A stretch of DNA of 64,000 bases, taken from positions 8,186,501 to 8,250,500 of the forward strand of contig OY987244.1 in assembly GCA_963920765.1 (NCBI GenBank), written 5' to 3'. Made by a program: the position numbers and the translations under genes. A model generated the notes under the pieces. The model was given only the letters and a program-made list of their open reading frames with translations, was not told the DNA's origin and did not search any database. This DNA is from Ulota crispa (lineage: Eukaryota > Streptophyta > Bryopsida > Orthotrichales > Orthotrichaceae). Shown one piece after another: positions 11,520 to 22,726 of this stretch (positions are counted from its first letter, which is position 1; each line of letters starts with the position of its first letter).

Positions 11520-12760
11520 ATGGAGAATTTTTCTCAAAACCCCTTCTATTGTAGCCAGCCATCCATGGTAGGGTCAGAAATTTTTTTGACCCCAAGTTCT
11601 TATGGAGCATTTTAGCCCTTTTTGGCTAAAGCTAGAGAAAAAGGAGTGGTAGAGGCAAACATGGAGAGGATAGAAGAGAGGATTGTTGAAGGAGATGGAG
11701 ATTGTGAGATTTTGGAGCCCTCCAAGAAGAGAGCTCTTCCTAAGCCAAAGGCTGCTCCAAGGAAGAGGGATGCACCCAAGAAAACAGTGGTAAAAAATGA
11801 AGGAGAAGGACAAGAAGACAATTCAACACGAAAGTGGGAGGACTCAAAGGTGCTTCAATTGATTGCACTCAAGGGAGAGATGGAGCCAGAGTTTGTTCGG
11901 CAAGGCAAAAAACAAGGTGAAAAACCCTAATTTCTTTTTGAATTTCCCTATACTTTTTTCAAAAGATAAATGGGCCTTTTATGGGCCATAAGGCCTTTGC
12001 CTTATGCCAATGCCACACCCGTGTCCCGGGCCCCCCTTTCCCCCCAAACCACTTGCAAAGTGGAGGCACCAGGAATGGAACCCTAGTCTCCACCACCACC
12101 ACCACTGGTGGAGACTATCCACAAGGTGGACGTACTTTCCACCCCCCTCCTTGGGTGACCAACAAGACATTGTTCTTCCAATTATACACTTCCTATTCCT
12201 TATTCAACTATGTGAGCATGTGCTGTCATTTTTTTTTCCAGCCCTTTTTTGACAATTTCCTTCTAATTTCTTCATGTTGTGTGTGTAGGAATCGATATTT
12301 GGGTACGCCTTCATGCTAGGATGATTGTGATATTACCCAAATTCAACCGGACTGCTATAGCATGCCGCAAGAAATTCAAGACCATTTTTGATGCATACAA
12401 AGAAGATAAAATTACAAATGGATTTCAGGCAACAACCGGCAGGAGAGCAAATTCTATGAAGCACTCAATGAATGGTATCTTCAAGCCAGGCAAGTCATGA
12501 AGCATGTCTTTGCTACAACCACGGATCTATACCAGACCAACTCCTCTCCGGATGTAGAAAGTGCACTATCAGCAGCCATTTCTACACCAACATCTAGCCC
12601 ATCATCATCAAAGGGTAAGGCTGCCTTTCACTTTAGGGCTATTGACATATTCAAAAAAATGGCAGAAACTAGCAACGATTTGATGAAAAAATTTGAGAGA
12701 ACAAATGACTTGCTAGAGAGGGTAAACTCCCAATTCAATCATTTGATCAATAAGCTCTAG
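11520..12760 (+). pseudogene. Harbinger SANT/Myb-like DNA-binding protein gene, two exons
   Basis: The partner protein of PIF/Harbinger transposases binds the element ends and helps carry the transposase to the nucleus. Exon 1 starts at ATG 11520 (MENFSQNPFYCSQPS), followed by an acidic/basic linker and 'RKWEDSKVLQLIALKGE', the first tryptophan helix of a trihelix/SANT fold. A 372-bp GT-AG intron (11917-12288) joins in phase to 'GIDIWVRLHARM', with the second tryptophan helix, and 'CRKKFKTIFDAYKE', the third helix. The C-terminus (to 12760) has a serine/proline-rich linker and a helical 'KKMAETSNDLMKKFERTNDL' segment. It is broken by an in-frame TAG at 11613-11615 and by one missing base near 12420, after which the frame continues as FYEALNEWYLQARQ. 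The stop codon lies 11 bp from that of the convergent transposase. Confidence 0.8.
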
Positions 12761-12771
12761 AGTACTACCCG

Positions 12772-14031
12772 CTACTCCTCATCCGAGCTACAATGCTCAA
12801 ACTGAATGTTGGCATTTTCAGCCAAGTGATTTTTATAAAAATTCTTTGCTAGCAACAGATGAATTTGGGTTGCTTCAGCCAACATGTTCTTCATTTCGTC
12901 TTGCCGTTCCTTCCTTGTTTCTTCACTTCCTGAATTGCCTTCCTCCTCTTCCTCTTCTCTTGGTTCTATGAATGGGGTTTCTTCACTTCTTGGATTTTTG
13001 TTTTGCAAGTTTCTCATTTCCCTCAATGATGATTGTAATGAGTGAAATATACGTACTTCATGCAGATTTCCTAGTGATATGTTTGCTTCATCTTGTAGCT
13101 CTTCCTTTGCTTCTTTGGCCCAATCCATGGAGAATTCGTCCTTCTCTAAAATGCATAGGTTGTGAAGACATAGAGAGGTTGCAAAAATGTCAGGCACATG
13201 TCGAAGTGGCACATCAACTTGCTTTAGTAAAATATGCCATCTACCTTTCAGAATCCCAAAAGCCCTTTCTACAGCCATATGTGTGCTTGATGGATGAAGT
13301 TCCCATGTGCTTTACTTCTAGGCAATCCCTCTCTTTCTCCTTTGAATAGAGAATAAAACCAAGGCCTCATAGGATATGCAGCATCACCAATGAATTTGTA
13401 GGGTAAAAAGGCACCTTTCATGGTCCTCTTTCCAATTTCAGATTTCTGAAAAAAGGCCCAATCATGAATCTGGCCAGCCCAACCAAAATCATAGTCCCAA
13501 AACTTGCATTCTGCATCTACAACCCCTTGTAGTAAACAAGAGTAATATCCCTTTTGGCAATGGTATGCTGCAGGATCATGGGAAGGTGCTAAAATAAGGA
13601 TATGGCTACCATCTATAGCCCCTAAAATATATGGGATACCATGCAATGCCTCAAACCCCTTTGCTATCTCTTTCATCCAAAGAAGAGTAGGTTTTTAAAA
13701 AACTAATGGTTCCAAATGAGTTTTAATGGACTCACAACATTCCTTTACAATGATATAAGTTGTGCTCAAACCTATGCCAAATAAATCACCAATCATTTGC
13801 AAAGAATTGCCACTTGCCAATTTTGAAAGAGTTATTGCAATCCTTTGCTCCACACTAATACTTTTTCTAAAATGTGTATCCTCTTTCTTCAAAACAAGCC
13901 CTAAAAGAGTACACAAATATTGAAAAGTAGATGTACTCACCCTCATCCACTTTTGAAATTCACCATCCAAAAAAGATCCCATAAGTGTTTGCTCCAAAAA
14001 ACCTCCAGATCTCTCAAATTGCCAACATATC
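12772..14031 (-). pseudogene. PIF/Harbinger (HARBI1-like) DDE transposase
   Basis: It cuts and joins the element ends. Reading from the gap toward 12772, the N-terminal part (to 13695) has 'KWMRVSTSTFQYLC' and a helix-turn-helix-like 'SLQMIGDLFGIGLSTTYIIV'. The core has the first catalytic Asp in 'YILGAIDGSHI', the second in 'GWAGQIHDWAFF' and the Glu in 'MAVERAFGILKGRW', all in the family's usual context (DDE_Tnp_4). The C-terminal tail contains an acidic run of consecutive glutamates. Two breaks are visible: an in-frame TAA near 13690 between PLVF and KPTLLW, and a one-base frame change near 13272 just before MAVERAF. The 5' end is open into the N gap, so the true start is not visible. More than 410 residues are covered, close to full length for the family. 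Confidence 0.9.
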
Positions 14032-14231
14032 NNNNNNNNNNNNNNNNNNNNNNNNNNNNNNNNNNNNNNNNNNNNNNNNNNNNNNNNNNNNNNNNNNNNN
14101 NNNNNNNNNNNNNNNNNNNNNNNNNNNNNNNNNNNNNNNNNNNNNNNNNNNNNNNNNNNNNNNNNNNNNNNNNNNNNNNNNNNNNNNNNNNNNNNNNNNN
14201 NNNNNNNNNNNNNNNNNNNNNNNNNNNNNNN
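14032..14231. other. assembly gap of 200 N
   Basis: Exactly 200 unknown bases, which looks like a fixed-size scaffold join rather than a measured gap. It hides the Harbinger right end, the transposase start and the left end of the foldback element that follows. Confidence 0.99.
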
Positions 14232-14878
14232 TGATTTTTTGAAAACTTTATAGGCAATGAGGAATTCAAAAATTTACATGCGCATCTAATTTTTTCTCAT
14301 TCCAACATTTATTGAAGAAGTTAAAAATGAATTTGTGAAAAATAGGGGAGGGCGGGCAGCCCAAAAACCTCTTCAAAATTTGGGTTTAAAAAAAATTAAA
14401 ATATGAGACATTTTTCTTTAGACTTGTATACATATGGAAAGCTTTGAATCATTCAATTTTGATGGATGAGATGAAATTCATGGAAAGCTTTAGATTGCAA
14501 GTAGGTAAGGTTTCTCTCAAAATCACACTTGCCTGCAATTGAAATTTTTTCATAACTTTCATCTCATCAATTAACGTTGAATTATTCAAAACTCCTCATG
14601 TATATATAAGTCTAAAGAATTTGTTTCATATATATATATATATATATAAATGTAGTTTTTCAAGAAGTTTTTGGGCGGCCCACCCTCCCCCATTTCCAAG
14701 ACATTCATTTTAAACTTCTTCAATAAATGTCGGAATGAAGAAAAAATTAGATACTCATGCAAATTGTAAATTCCCCATCTTCTATGAAAATTTCAAAAAA
14801 TCAGACAAAGTAGATTAGTTGTAAGTATATGCCAAAAATCTCATTTGTCCCCTAAAAGGGCCAACAATCCTTTAGGGG
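14232..14878. mobile_element. TTAA-type element, family 1, foldback copy B (left end in gap)
   Basis: The right terminus is normal (AATCCTTTAGGGG then TTAA, 14879-14882). The left part is the same 3' arm in reverse complement: for example gggcagcccaaaa at 14354 mirrors ttttgggcggccc near 14672, with the centre near 14518. The element is therefore two inverted 3' arms of about 360 bp, and by symmetry its left end should fall within the gap near 14159 if the gap size were real. An (AT)n run sits at about 14630-14650. Confidence 0.65.
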
Positions 14879-14882
14879 TTAA

Positions 14883-16547
14883 GATTTTATTCACAACTCC
14901 TCAAAATAAAAAATATACACTCTCATAATTAGTTGGATGCTTTAGAGTATGTCCTTAATATGTAAAAGTTGCTAGTGAAGCTTCTTCATGTACAACGCAT
15001 TTTTGATCTAAGACTACTAGATATTTAGCCTTGACTATAGATCTTTTGAAGTTCTAATTCTAATTCTTGATATAGCTCCTTGAAAAAATATGTCGTTTCA
15101 TTTATGGTGTTTCTACAACATAAGGCCTAATAATCTAATTGCAGAGTTTGTTTGCTTTCCTATTGAATTTTGTGACATTTTATTATATAAATGAATATTG
15201 TAAACCTAACTCTTTTATACTTGAGATTCATTGCCTGATCCATAGCAAATTGGCTATATAAACTTTGTCTAGTATGTTGGTAAAACGTTGGATAGACAAT
15301 CTTCTCACAACCCTACAATGTTATTTGTGGTAATCCTAAATACATTAAAATTTTGCAAATTAGCTAGGATAAAAAAATAAATAATCAAAAGCCCTAAGAC
15401 TTTTTGAGACAACTTTCAAAATTTACTAATGCCAACACTCAAGAACAAATCTCAATAATAAAAATGTTAATGAAGGACAAGAGAAAAGTTTATTAGCAAT
15501 GTTTTCAATTTTTAATTTTGTGACGAATTCATGCTGTACTTAGAATCCAATGCCTTGTTGCTTTAGGAATTTTGAAAACATCTTAAGTTGGACATCGTAG
15601 CTCTTAAATCGGTCCTTTGATATATTGGAAATTATAAAATAATCTTTCTACGTTCTTGTATTTTGTAGAGAAGAGGTTTCAAATTAAACCCGATGGGCGT
15701 CTTATATTTGTGTGCAAAACGTCCATTGGTAGATTACTAAACAATTTTTTAAAATTCAAAATTCAATAAAAGTAGAGAATATAAAAACATTACAACAATT
15801 AAAGAACCTTTAGATTTGGATTCAAGGCTTGTTAACCCTAACTATTTCATTGGTTTATATGGTTGCTAATATCTCTAATAGCCAAATCTTGCAAACTATA
15901 AAGATTATTTCGTAATAACACATCAAGCGTAGGTGCCACAGTAAAAGAGCTATTATAGCAATACAAGCTTGTTGCATAGACTCTATTACTTTCATTGTTA
16001 GAGCTTGAAAGCTATGTATATTATGAACGCTAATAGCTTTGACATATCTATGTTGACTTTCATGTTGGTTTTATGATGTGTTATTGCTACTAAACACTTG
16101 CATGTTTTCAGTGAAAATTATTAATTCTTGTGTGTTAGATTAGTTCTCAATATTTATGTAGTTGCTACTCACAAAAACATCCAGACCTACAGTTGCAAGG
16201 AACACATATATTGTTTGTTGCTTAATGAAGTTTTGGATATTTTCTTGGTTAAGATTAAAAAAAAATCTTAATTTTTGTTTTCAGAGAAAGTCCAATGCTT
16301 ACTCTCTTCGAAAAGTTAATTCCGAATATTAAGGATGAAATGATTTTTGAAGTACAAATTATAGAAATTGCAACTTCAAAAAAAAAAGATTTGGAAATTC
16401 TAACACGTAAAAAACAGAAAATTATGCCAAAAATAAAATTTTCTATACTAAATCTATTGAGATAAATCTTCACTAAAGTATTATCTTGAAAGTATTTTTC
16501 ATTATTAAGAAACGAATGCACTGTGAAGTCTACGAGTTGTAACCATT
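14883..16547. other. AT-rich DNA without recognisable features
   Basis: Only short open frames, the longest 88 codons on the minus strand (16255-16521) and lysine/isoleucine-rich by composition. No shared repeat was recognised. Confidence 0.5.
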
Positions 16548-16551
16548 TTAA

Positions 16552-17779
16552 CCCCTAAAGGACTAAATGCCATATTAGTTAATTTGGGAAGAAACGCCCA
16601 AACAGGAAATAAACTAGGTTTCAGGTGATCACCTTAAATCAAGTTTTAGGTTTTAATAGCATTTTTTTGGGTACACGTGCCCCCACTTGAGAGGAGGAAT
16701 TTGCAAGGGACAAAATCTTAATGGCTTAGGTTAAATTTGATATTTTTGAATTTAGTTTTTAAACGGTCTAAGGAGAAACCTTGGGTTTAAGGTGAAGTAT
16801 AACTTGGGAATTTAGTTTTCCCAATTTAATGAATATGGCATTACCAACTGTCCCCTCGAGGACAAATGGATTTTGGGCATGTACCTACAACTAATCTACT
16901 TTTTGTGATTTTTTGAAACTTTTGAGGATAGTGGGGAATTCAAAGATATGTGTGGGCATCTAGTTTTTTTTTCATTTTGACATTTATCGAAGAAGTTTTG
17001 CATGAATTTCTGAAAAAAGGGGAGGACAAGCAGCCCAAAAAAAAAAAAAAACAAAAAAACAAATTTGCTTTTTTTAAAAATAAAAATCTGAAGTTGGTTC
17101 TTGAGATGTATACAAATGTGGGAATCTTTAAATCATACAATTTTGATTAACAAGTGAGAACTTTTAGTTTGCTGGTAGGTATGGGACTCCCAAACCTCCA
17201 CTCCTTTTGCCCCTTGTAAAATTTGGTGCTTTGCTTTTTGAGCTCTTTTTGTATTTATTTTTTGACTTTTTTTTTCCAAGTTGTAGTGGACTAAGATTTC
17301 TTGGTTTTCACCATTTGGATCAAAGTAATTCAGATTTCTCAATTTTACATAAATTCTCCAATTTTGCCTATTGTATACGCAAGTTTCATGGCCTAGTAGC
17401 ACTAGAGGGTTTTACAAAGTATGATCCACACCTCCAATTCATTTGAAAATTCTCACACATATACCTAACTTGGTCTTCTACATGGAGAAAATAAACCTCA
17501 ACTTTGTGTTGAGCAAATTTTTTGATACAGGAGATGTCAAAGGCTTCTGAAATTTTTGGGTAGCAAAGAAAAAAACTTATTTTGTCACTTCAAATGTCAA
17601 TATCTCACTGCTCTACATCTAAAATGAGCTGATTTTTTCCCCACAAGTACTTCCCGTAGTCTACAACAAGTTCTTACAATTGAAATTCCAAAAAAACTTT
17701 TTTTCTTACCTTTCTACTCATCCCAAAAGTGGCGGGTTTGAGTGATTTTCAAAGAAAAAAGGGCTTCATCTTTTAGGGG
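16552..17779 (-). mobile_element. TTAA-type element, family 1, copy C (inverted)
   Basis: Read on the minus strand, the 5' end is ccccTAAAAGATGAAGCCC next to the shared TTAG (17780-17783), and the 3' end is CCTTTAGGGG next to TTAA (16548-16551). Removing a nested MITE (16566-16843) leaves about 950 bp, the same length as copies A and F. It stands head to head with copy D. Confidence 0.75.
16566..16843 (+). mobile_element. MITE with ATATTnRTTAA ends, long type, nested in copy C
   Basis: Inverted ends (ATGCCATATTAGTTAATTTG and caatttaatgaatatggcat) bound a 278-bp insertion that splits the terminal 20 bp of copy C from its next segment ('ccaactgtcccct'). Relatives with the same interior (gtacacgtg, gagaggaggaatttgcaaggg) lie at 42394-42662 (reversed) and 48591-48859. 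Shorter relatives lie at 28930 and 31887. Confidence 0.7.
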
Positions 17780-18655
17780 TTAGCCTGCAAAGAATTGGGC
17801 CTTTTCTTTTTCTCCAAAAATTAATAAAACTACTTCTAGGGCAATGAATTGAAAGGTTATTTCTTATTTTCTTAAAACCATTTGGAGGATCCTACCCTGA
17901 ACTACGTGAGGTACTTGTGAGGAAAAAATCAGCTCATTTTAGATGTAGAGCAGTGAGATATTGACATCTGAAGTGACAAAAGAAGTTTTTTTCTCTGCTA
18001 CCCAAAAATTTCAGAAGCCTTTGACCTCTCTTGTATCAAAAAATTTGCTCAACACAAAGTTGAGGTTTATTTTCTCCATGTAGAAGACCAAGTTAGGTAT
18101 ATGTGTGAGAATTTTCAAATGAATTGGAGGTGTGGATCATACTTTGTAAAACCCTCTAGTGCTACTAGGCCATGAAACTTGCGTATACAATAGGCAAAAT
18201 TGGAGAATTTATGTAAAATTGAGAAATCTGAATTACTTTGATCCAAATGGTGAAAACCAAGAAATCTTAGTCCACTACAACTTGGAAAAAAAAAGTCAAA
18301 AAATAAATACAAAAAGAGCTCAAAAAGCAAAGCACCAAATTTTACAAGGGGCAAAAGGAGTGGAGGTTTGGGAGTCCCATATCTACCAGCAAACTAAAAG
18401 TTCTCACTTGTTAATCAAAATTGTATGATTTAAAGATTCCCACATTTGTATACATCTCAAGAACCAACTTCAGATTTTTATTTTTAAAAAAGCAAATTTG
18501 ATTTTTTTTTTTTTTTTTTTTTGGGCTGCTTATCCTCCCCTTTTTTCAGAAATTCATGCAAAACTTCTTCGATAAATGTCAAAATGAAAAAAAAACTAGA
18601 TGCCCACACATATCTTTGAATTCCCCACTATCCTCAAAAGTTTCAAAAAAATCAT
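16905..18655. repeat. large palindrome: near-identical inverted arms of copies C and D
   Basis: Position x in the left arm pairs with about 35561 minus x in the right arm. Between roughly 16905-17600 and 17950-18655 the arms differ at only a few bases. One 240-bp block (17207-17446 against 18115-18354) encodes the same 79-residue frame on opposite strands. The innermost 130-150 bp and the outer 70 bp are much more diverged. Confidence 0.85.
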
Positions 18656-18728
18656 AAAAATTCATTTAGCCATGGGTACATGCCCAAAGTCCCATTTGTT
18701 GCTGGAGGGGACAATGGTCCTTCTAGGG
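17784..18728 (+). mobile_element. TTAA-type element, family 1, copy D
   Basis: It begins directly after the TTAG shared with copy C. The diverged 5' end (CCTGCAAAGAATTGGGCC) still aligns with copy A's CCCCGAAAGGACCAAGACC and the following pyrimidine tract. The 3' end is degenerate (GGTCCTTCTAGGG). The interior matches copies A and C. No coding capacity is believed: the open frames here also exist as mirror images in copy C. Confidence 0.7.
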
Positions 18729-18788
18729 AGAAAGACAAAGGATTTAGCTTTCTAAAATGCCATTGTGGCTGTATAGTGTAGATATAAA

Positions 18789-19018
18789 CACTACAAGAAA
18801 AACGGCCTTTTTTATTAAGGCAAATGACTACCAATACAACTAAGACTTTTTGACTAGTCAAGTGTTTAATTTATGACTACATGTACTCATAAATTAAAAT
18901 ATTTATGACTACAAATGGTCTTAATTTAAAAACTTAACTGACACTTGACTAGTTATAAAGTCCTAGTTGTTTTGGTAATCATTTACCTTAGTCCAAAAAG
19001 GCCCTTTTTCTTGTAGTG
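18789..19018. mobile_element. CACTA MITE with canonical ends (230 bp)
   Basis: The left end CACTACAAGAAAAACGGCC and right end ggccctttttcttgtagtg are the classic plant CACTA (En/Spm) termini. The arms pair over most of their length (caaatgactaccaatacaac / gttgttttggtaatcattt). It is non-autonomous. A clear 3-bp target duplication was not seen (aaa / aca). Confidence 0.85.
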
Positions 19019-19019
19019 A

Positions 19020-19957
19020 CACCAAAATAAAAGAAGTTGTTTCAATGTCTTATCTCAAAATTCATTATTCAATATATATATATATATATATTTTGACCAT
19101 ATACAAACCATAAGCAAGATGCATTGACAAATTTTGTATCTTTCTCTTGAAAACACATTATTTGAAATCTTTCATTAAAACTAAAAAATAGTATTTTTTC
19201 TAGTCCAAATTGTTCCACAAACCTTGGAATTTTGTGGAATAAATCAATTTTAAGAAAAAAAAGCAATCCATAGACACCAACACTTTAATTAAAGAAATAA
19301 ATATTTTTTATCACTTGTAATTAATCTTTAGAGGTTTTGAGTGTTCATGATGCATGATTGGTCTAGAGGGCACTTGCAAAATGGAGTTGGGGACAAATTT
19401 TGAAGATTTATTTTGAAATCTAACCATAAGATTTTGGATTCAATTATGATGATTAGTCATTGTAAAGCTTTGAGCATCAAATTCTTAATGCTTTGAAAGA
19501 TGACAAGGCTGAAAATCTTATTATGGGTTTTCTTGAACATCCTAAATTCAAGGCAACTTTACATGAAATGGGATTTGATACACTTGAAATGAGTCATATG
19601 ACTTGTGCTTGTAAGAATTCTTAATGCTAAATAAGCAATTTTTTGGCCTCAAAAACTTTAGAATGGTTGAAAATACAGAAGATTATATATGTATATAAGT
19701 CTTTTTTACAAGTCGTAGTGATGGGGTGATGTGGAAGACATTCTCATGCATGTATGTAATTTAAAAAATGGTCCTCTTCACAAATTATCTTGCTTTCCTT
19801 ACCTTTTCCTCTCCCTCCCCTGTTCTTACAGTTCAAAAGTTGAGAAATGTAGAGACACCCAACAATATAGAGAGCCTCAAACTCATAATGCATTAGAATA
19901 TTAAAACAAAAAGAATCTAATGAATTTTTATAATTTGACTTTTCTCATCCAATTGAT
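19020..19957. other. AT-rich DNA, no recognised gene
   Basis: An (AT)n microsatellite lies at about 19072-19091. No other feature is recognised. Confidence 0.5.
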
Positions 19958-20530
19958 GTCCCCATCCCCATGCACCCATCCCCATGCCACCCGCTATCCC
20001 CATCCTCATTCCCAAGCTCATGCATCCCATCCCCATGCCCCCATCTCCATCCCCATGTACCCCATCTATCATCTCCATCCCCACGTACCCCATCTATCAT
20101 CCCCATCCCCATCCCCATGTACCCTATCTATCATCCCCATCCCCATGTACCTCATCTATCATCCCCATCCCCATGTACCCCATCTATCATCCCCATCCCC
20201 ATGCACCCCATTCTCATCCCCATGTACCCCATCTATCATCCCCATCCCCATGTACCCCATCTATCACCCCCATCCCCATGCACCCCATCCCCATATACCC
20301 CATCTATCATCCCCATCCCCATGTACCCCATCTATCACCCCCATCCCCATGCACCCCATCCCCATCCCCATGTACCCCATCTATCATCCCCATCCCCATG
20401 CACCCCATCCCCATCCCCATGTACCCCATCTATCATCCCCATCCCCATGCACCCCATCCCCATCCCCATGTACCCCATCTATCATCCCCATCCCCATGCA
20501 CCCCATGCCCATGTATCCCGTCCCTATGCA
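19958..20530. repeat. C-rich minisatellite, 28-bp and variant units
   Basis: About twenty units built from (CCCCAT)n, 'gtaccccatctatcat' and 'gcaccccat'. The commonest period is 28 bp, with longer composite units in the second half. All three plus frames are open through it (repeated PHPHVPH/LSSPSPCTP), a result of the repeat, not coding. The same word set occurs on the other strand at 34405-34578. Confidence 0.9.
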
Positions 20531-20747
20531 TATAAAATGTCTTTGAAGTTTTGCAAATAACTGATTAACAATCAAAGTTTTGAAAGTTTATAACTCTCTC
20601 ACAAAGGTTTGTATTCAAAAACTGAATTGTGGAAACATCTTGACATGTTTGACTATGCAAGAAGTCCTCTTTCTTCTAAAATATAAAATAATAAAATCTT
20701 AGTGGCCAAGATTGTATCACTGTTTTTGATACCTTATGTGAGCACTA

Positions 20748-21061
20748 AGGTAGTAGCACCCATAATCGCCAAATTAAGGGTTTTGAACATGATAATTATT
20801 AATAAACATTTAGCAAATTATAGGATCCTATTAGCAAGAGAAAAATGATGAGTTTGCACTTTTGAATGTATTATGTGGATACTATGAGAATAAGTTGTGA
20901 GTTTTTAAAGAGCCAATTGCAATGGCACCTAATACCAACATTAAGGTGTCATGTTCACATATTGTACATCCTTGTAAATACATCTATTCACTTCCACAAA
21001 TTTTTCAAAATTTTAGAGGTGATGATTATGGGGACACTAACGCTTATGGGTGTTACTACCT
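20748..21061 (+). mobile_element. 313-bp MITE with TA flanks, copy 2
   Basis: Ends AGGTAGTAGCACCCATAA and complement; TA precedes it (20746-20747), and a TTTA follows in place of TTA. The interior (attaataaacatttagcaaattataggatcc..) matches copies at 4259 and 31150. Confidence 0.75.
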
Positions 21062-22440
21062 TTAGGAATTGGGCTCAATTTTTTGTTATCCCATTTCTTT
21101 ACACAAGTTCCCTCTCCTTTTTATTGCTAGTCTTGGTTGCCCTTTCTTTGCCAACCCACATAAGGAAGTTTTCAATGTGGTGTAACTTGACTTGCCCACC
21201 TTGTCCAATCTAAAAAGGAACTCACATATACTACAACAATTCCTTACAACATTATCCAATATATTGGAAATTAGGTGCTCTTTGCACACAAGTTCTATAA
21301 GAAACACAAAAGAATGTATGTTAGCCTTCATGTACAACTAGATGCAAAAAGTTGCCATACTGCCAAAACTGTTGTTGGGTCTTTTCAAGTTTAAGATATA
21401 ATATTTGTGAAAATGACACATGGCATGGGAAAATCTTATAAGTTACTTTTTTGGAAATTCGATGGACTACCATTACAAGTACGTACTACATCCACTGTCC
21501 TCCACTATTGATGCCTGTTGAATTGTTGATGTAACACTGTCATGAACAAGTCCATGGAAATGATAGAATTGCCTTTGAGGAGATAATTTCATGGCACCAT
21601 TTATCAATACTATTCATAAAAATCATGAAAAATGTCATTATTCATAATGTTATTCACCCTTACAATTAATGGAAATTTACAATATACATGAGGTAACTTG
21701 AAGTTTGGCTTGCCTTATAAACAATGTCTCATGCCAATGTGACATTTTCTTAATGATAGTGTTTTAATATAATCTTGGAAGATTTTAACCTTAAACGCTT
21801 AAAATGCCTTTTACAACCATTACAATGCAAGGTATTTTTTATATATTTGGAATGGATTCACACCTATACTATATTTGAAATCAATAAAAAAGTTGAAAAA
21901 TAAATCAATGTTGTTCTAGTGAGATATTTGAGGTAAAAAAAATAAAACTTCTTATTGATAGCAAACTCTACTTATAAGGCAATTTAAAACGTTTAAGGGT
22001 TAGAATGATCACAAAGAATCTAAAATTGAATCTGTACTTTTATAATATTTTCTTACTGTGCATGATTCTTAGTTCTTACACATTCTTATGTTAACATTAA
22101 TTCAATGAATTGCAAGAATATTTTAGCATTCAAAATCATATCTCTCAAATGGTTTGAAATAGTATTACATGTTTTCGAGAATTGTTTATATAGGTATAAA
22201 ATGCTAACTATTGAGATTTTCAGTGAAAGATTTGGTATAAAAATTAATGACATACACAAACAATGGAGCATCACTTTTAAAGATGGTGAATTAATTTTCA
22301 GCTTTATTATATTTCTTGGTTTGCTCTTCGACCGCAATGTATTAGTATGATTTGGATTCTTCCATTACAATTTTATAATCTTGTTTGGAGCATTCATATT
22401 TGTTTGAAGATTTTATTATTTACAATAGTTTTGTACAGTA
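21062..22440. other. AT-rich DNA without recognisable features
   Basis: Short open frames of 83 codons or fewer; none recognisable. No shared repeat was found. Confidence 0.5.
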
Positions 22441-22724
22441 CACCAAATATTGCGTTTAGGTTGCCTTACCTTGGAAAGTTATCTCATGACTTATTGCTTG
22501 GTCACTTAAAGGTGCATGCAACTACGTTGATATTCAAATTTCATATGTTTTACTACTTGGAAGTCAATAGTTTGTTTTTTTGCAACTTTATTATTGCTGC
22601 CAAGCTCTTTAAGATCTATTTATTGCAATAATTATCAATAAAAATTATTGTAATTACACTAGGTATTTATATAGTGTAAACTGTTGAGAAATCAGTGTGG
22701 GCAACCTAAATGCAATATTTAGTG
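22441..22724. mobile_element. MITE with TA flanks, CACCAAATATTGCG ends, copy 2
   Basis: Ends CACCAAATATTGCGTTTAGG and cctaaatgcaatatttagtg lie between TA at 22439-22440 and TA at 22725-22726. It is related to the copy at 6921-7224. Confidence 0.7.
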
Positions 22725-22726
22725 TA

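Larger units (their letters stand above)
11081..14031. mobile_element. PIF/Harbinger transposon, decayed, right end in the gap
   Basis: The left terminus GGGCGGCTTCACACTATGGC directly follows TTA (11078-11080), the normal 3-bp target of PIF/Harbinger. A second copy of the subterminal motif ('cttcacacta.aggccaaa') lies near 11170. Inside are the two genes typical of the superfamily, placed tail to tail: a SANT/Myb-like protein on the plus strand (11520-12760) and a DDE transposase on the minus strand (12772 into the gap). The right terminus must lie in or beyond the 200-N gap, because another element is already present right after it. Both genes carry disabling changes, so the copy is dead but fairly young. 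Confidence 0.85.

Noticed and set aside
13943-14269. Open frames spanning the N run
   Set aside because: Unknown bases create artificial open frames.
17207-18428. Identical 79- and 89-residue frames on opposite strands, as if a conserved protein
   Set aside because: They are mirror images within an inverted pair of non-coding elements, and the related copy at 3665 is not kept as a frame of the same length. Identity reflects the DNA palindrome.
19920-20560. About 200-residue Pro/His/Ser-rich frames in all three plus frames
   Set aside because: Result of a stop-free minisatellite unit; no start, splice or codon signal.
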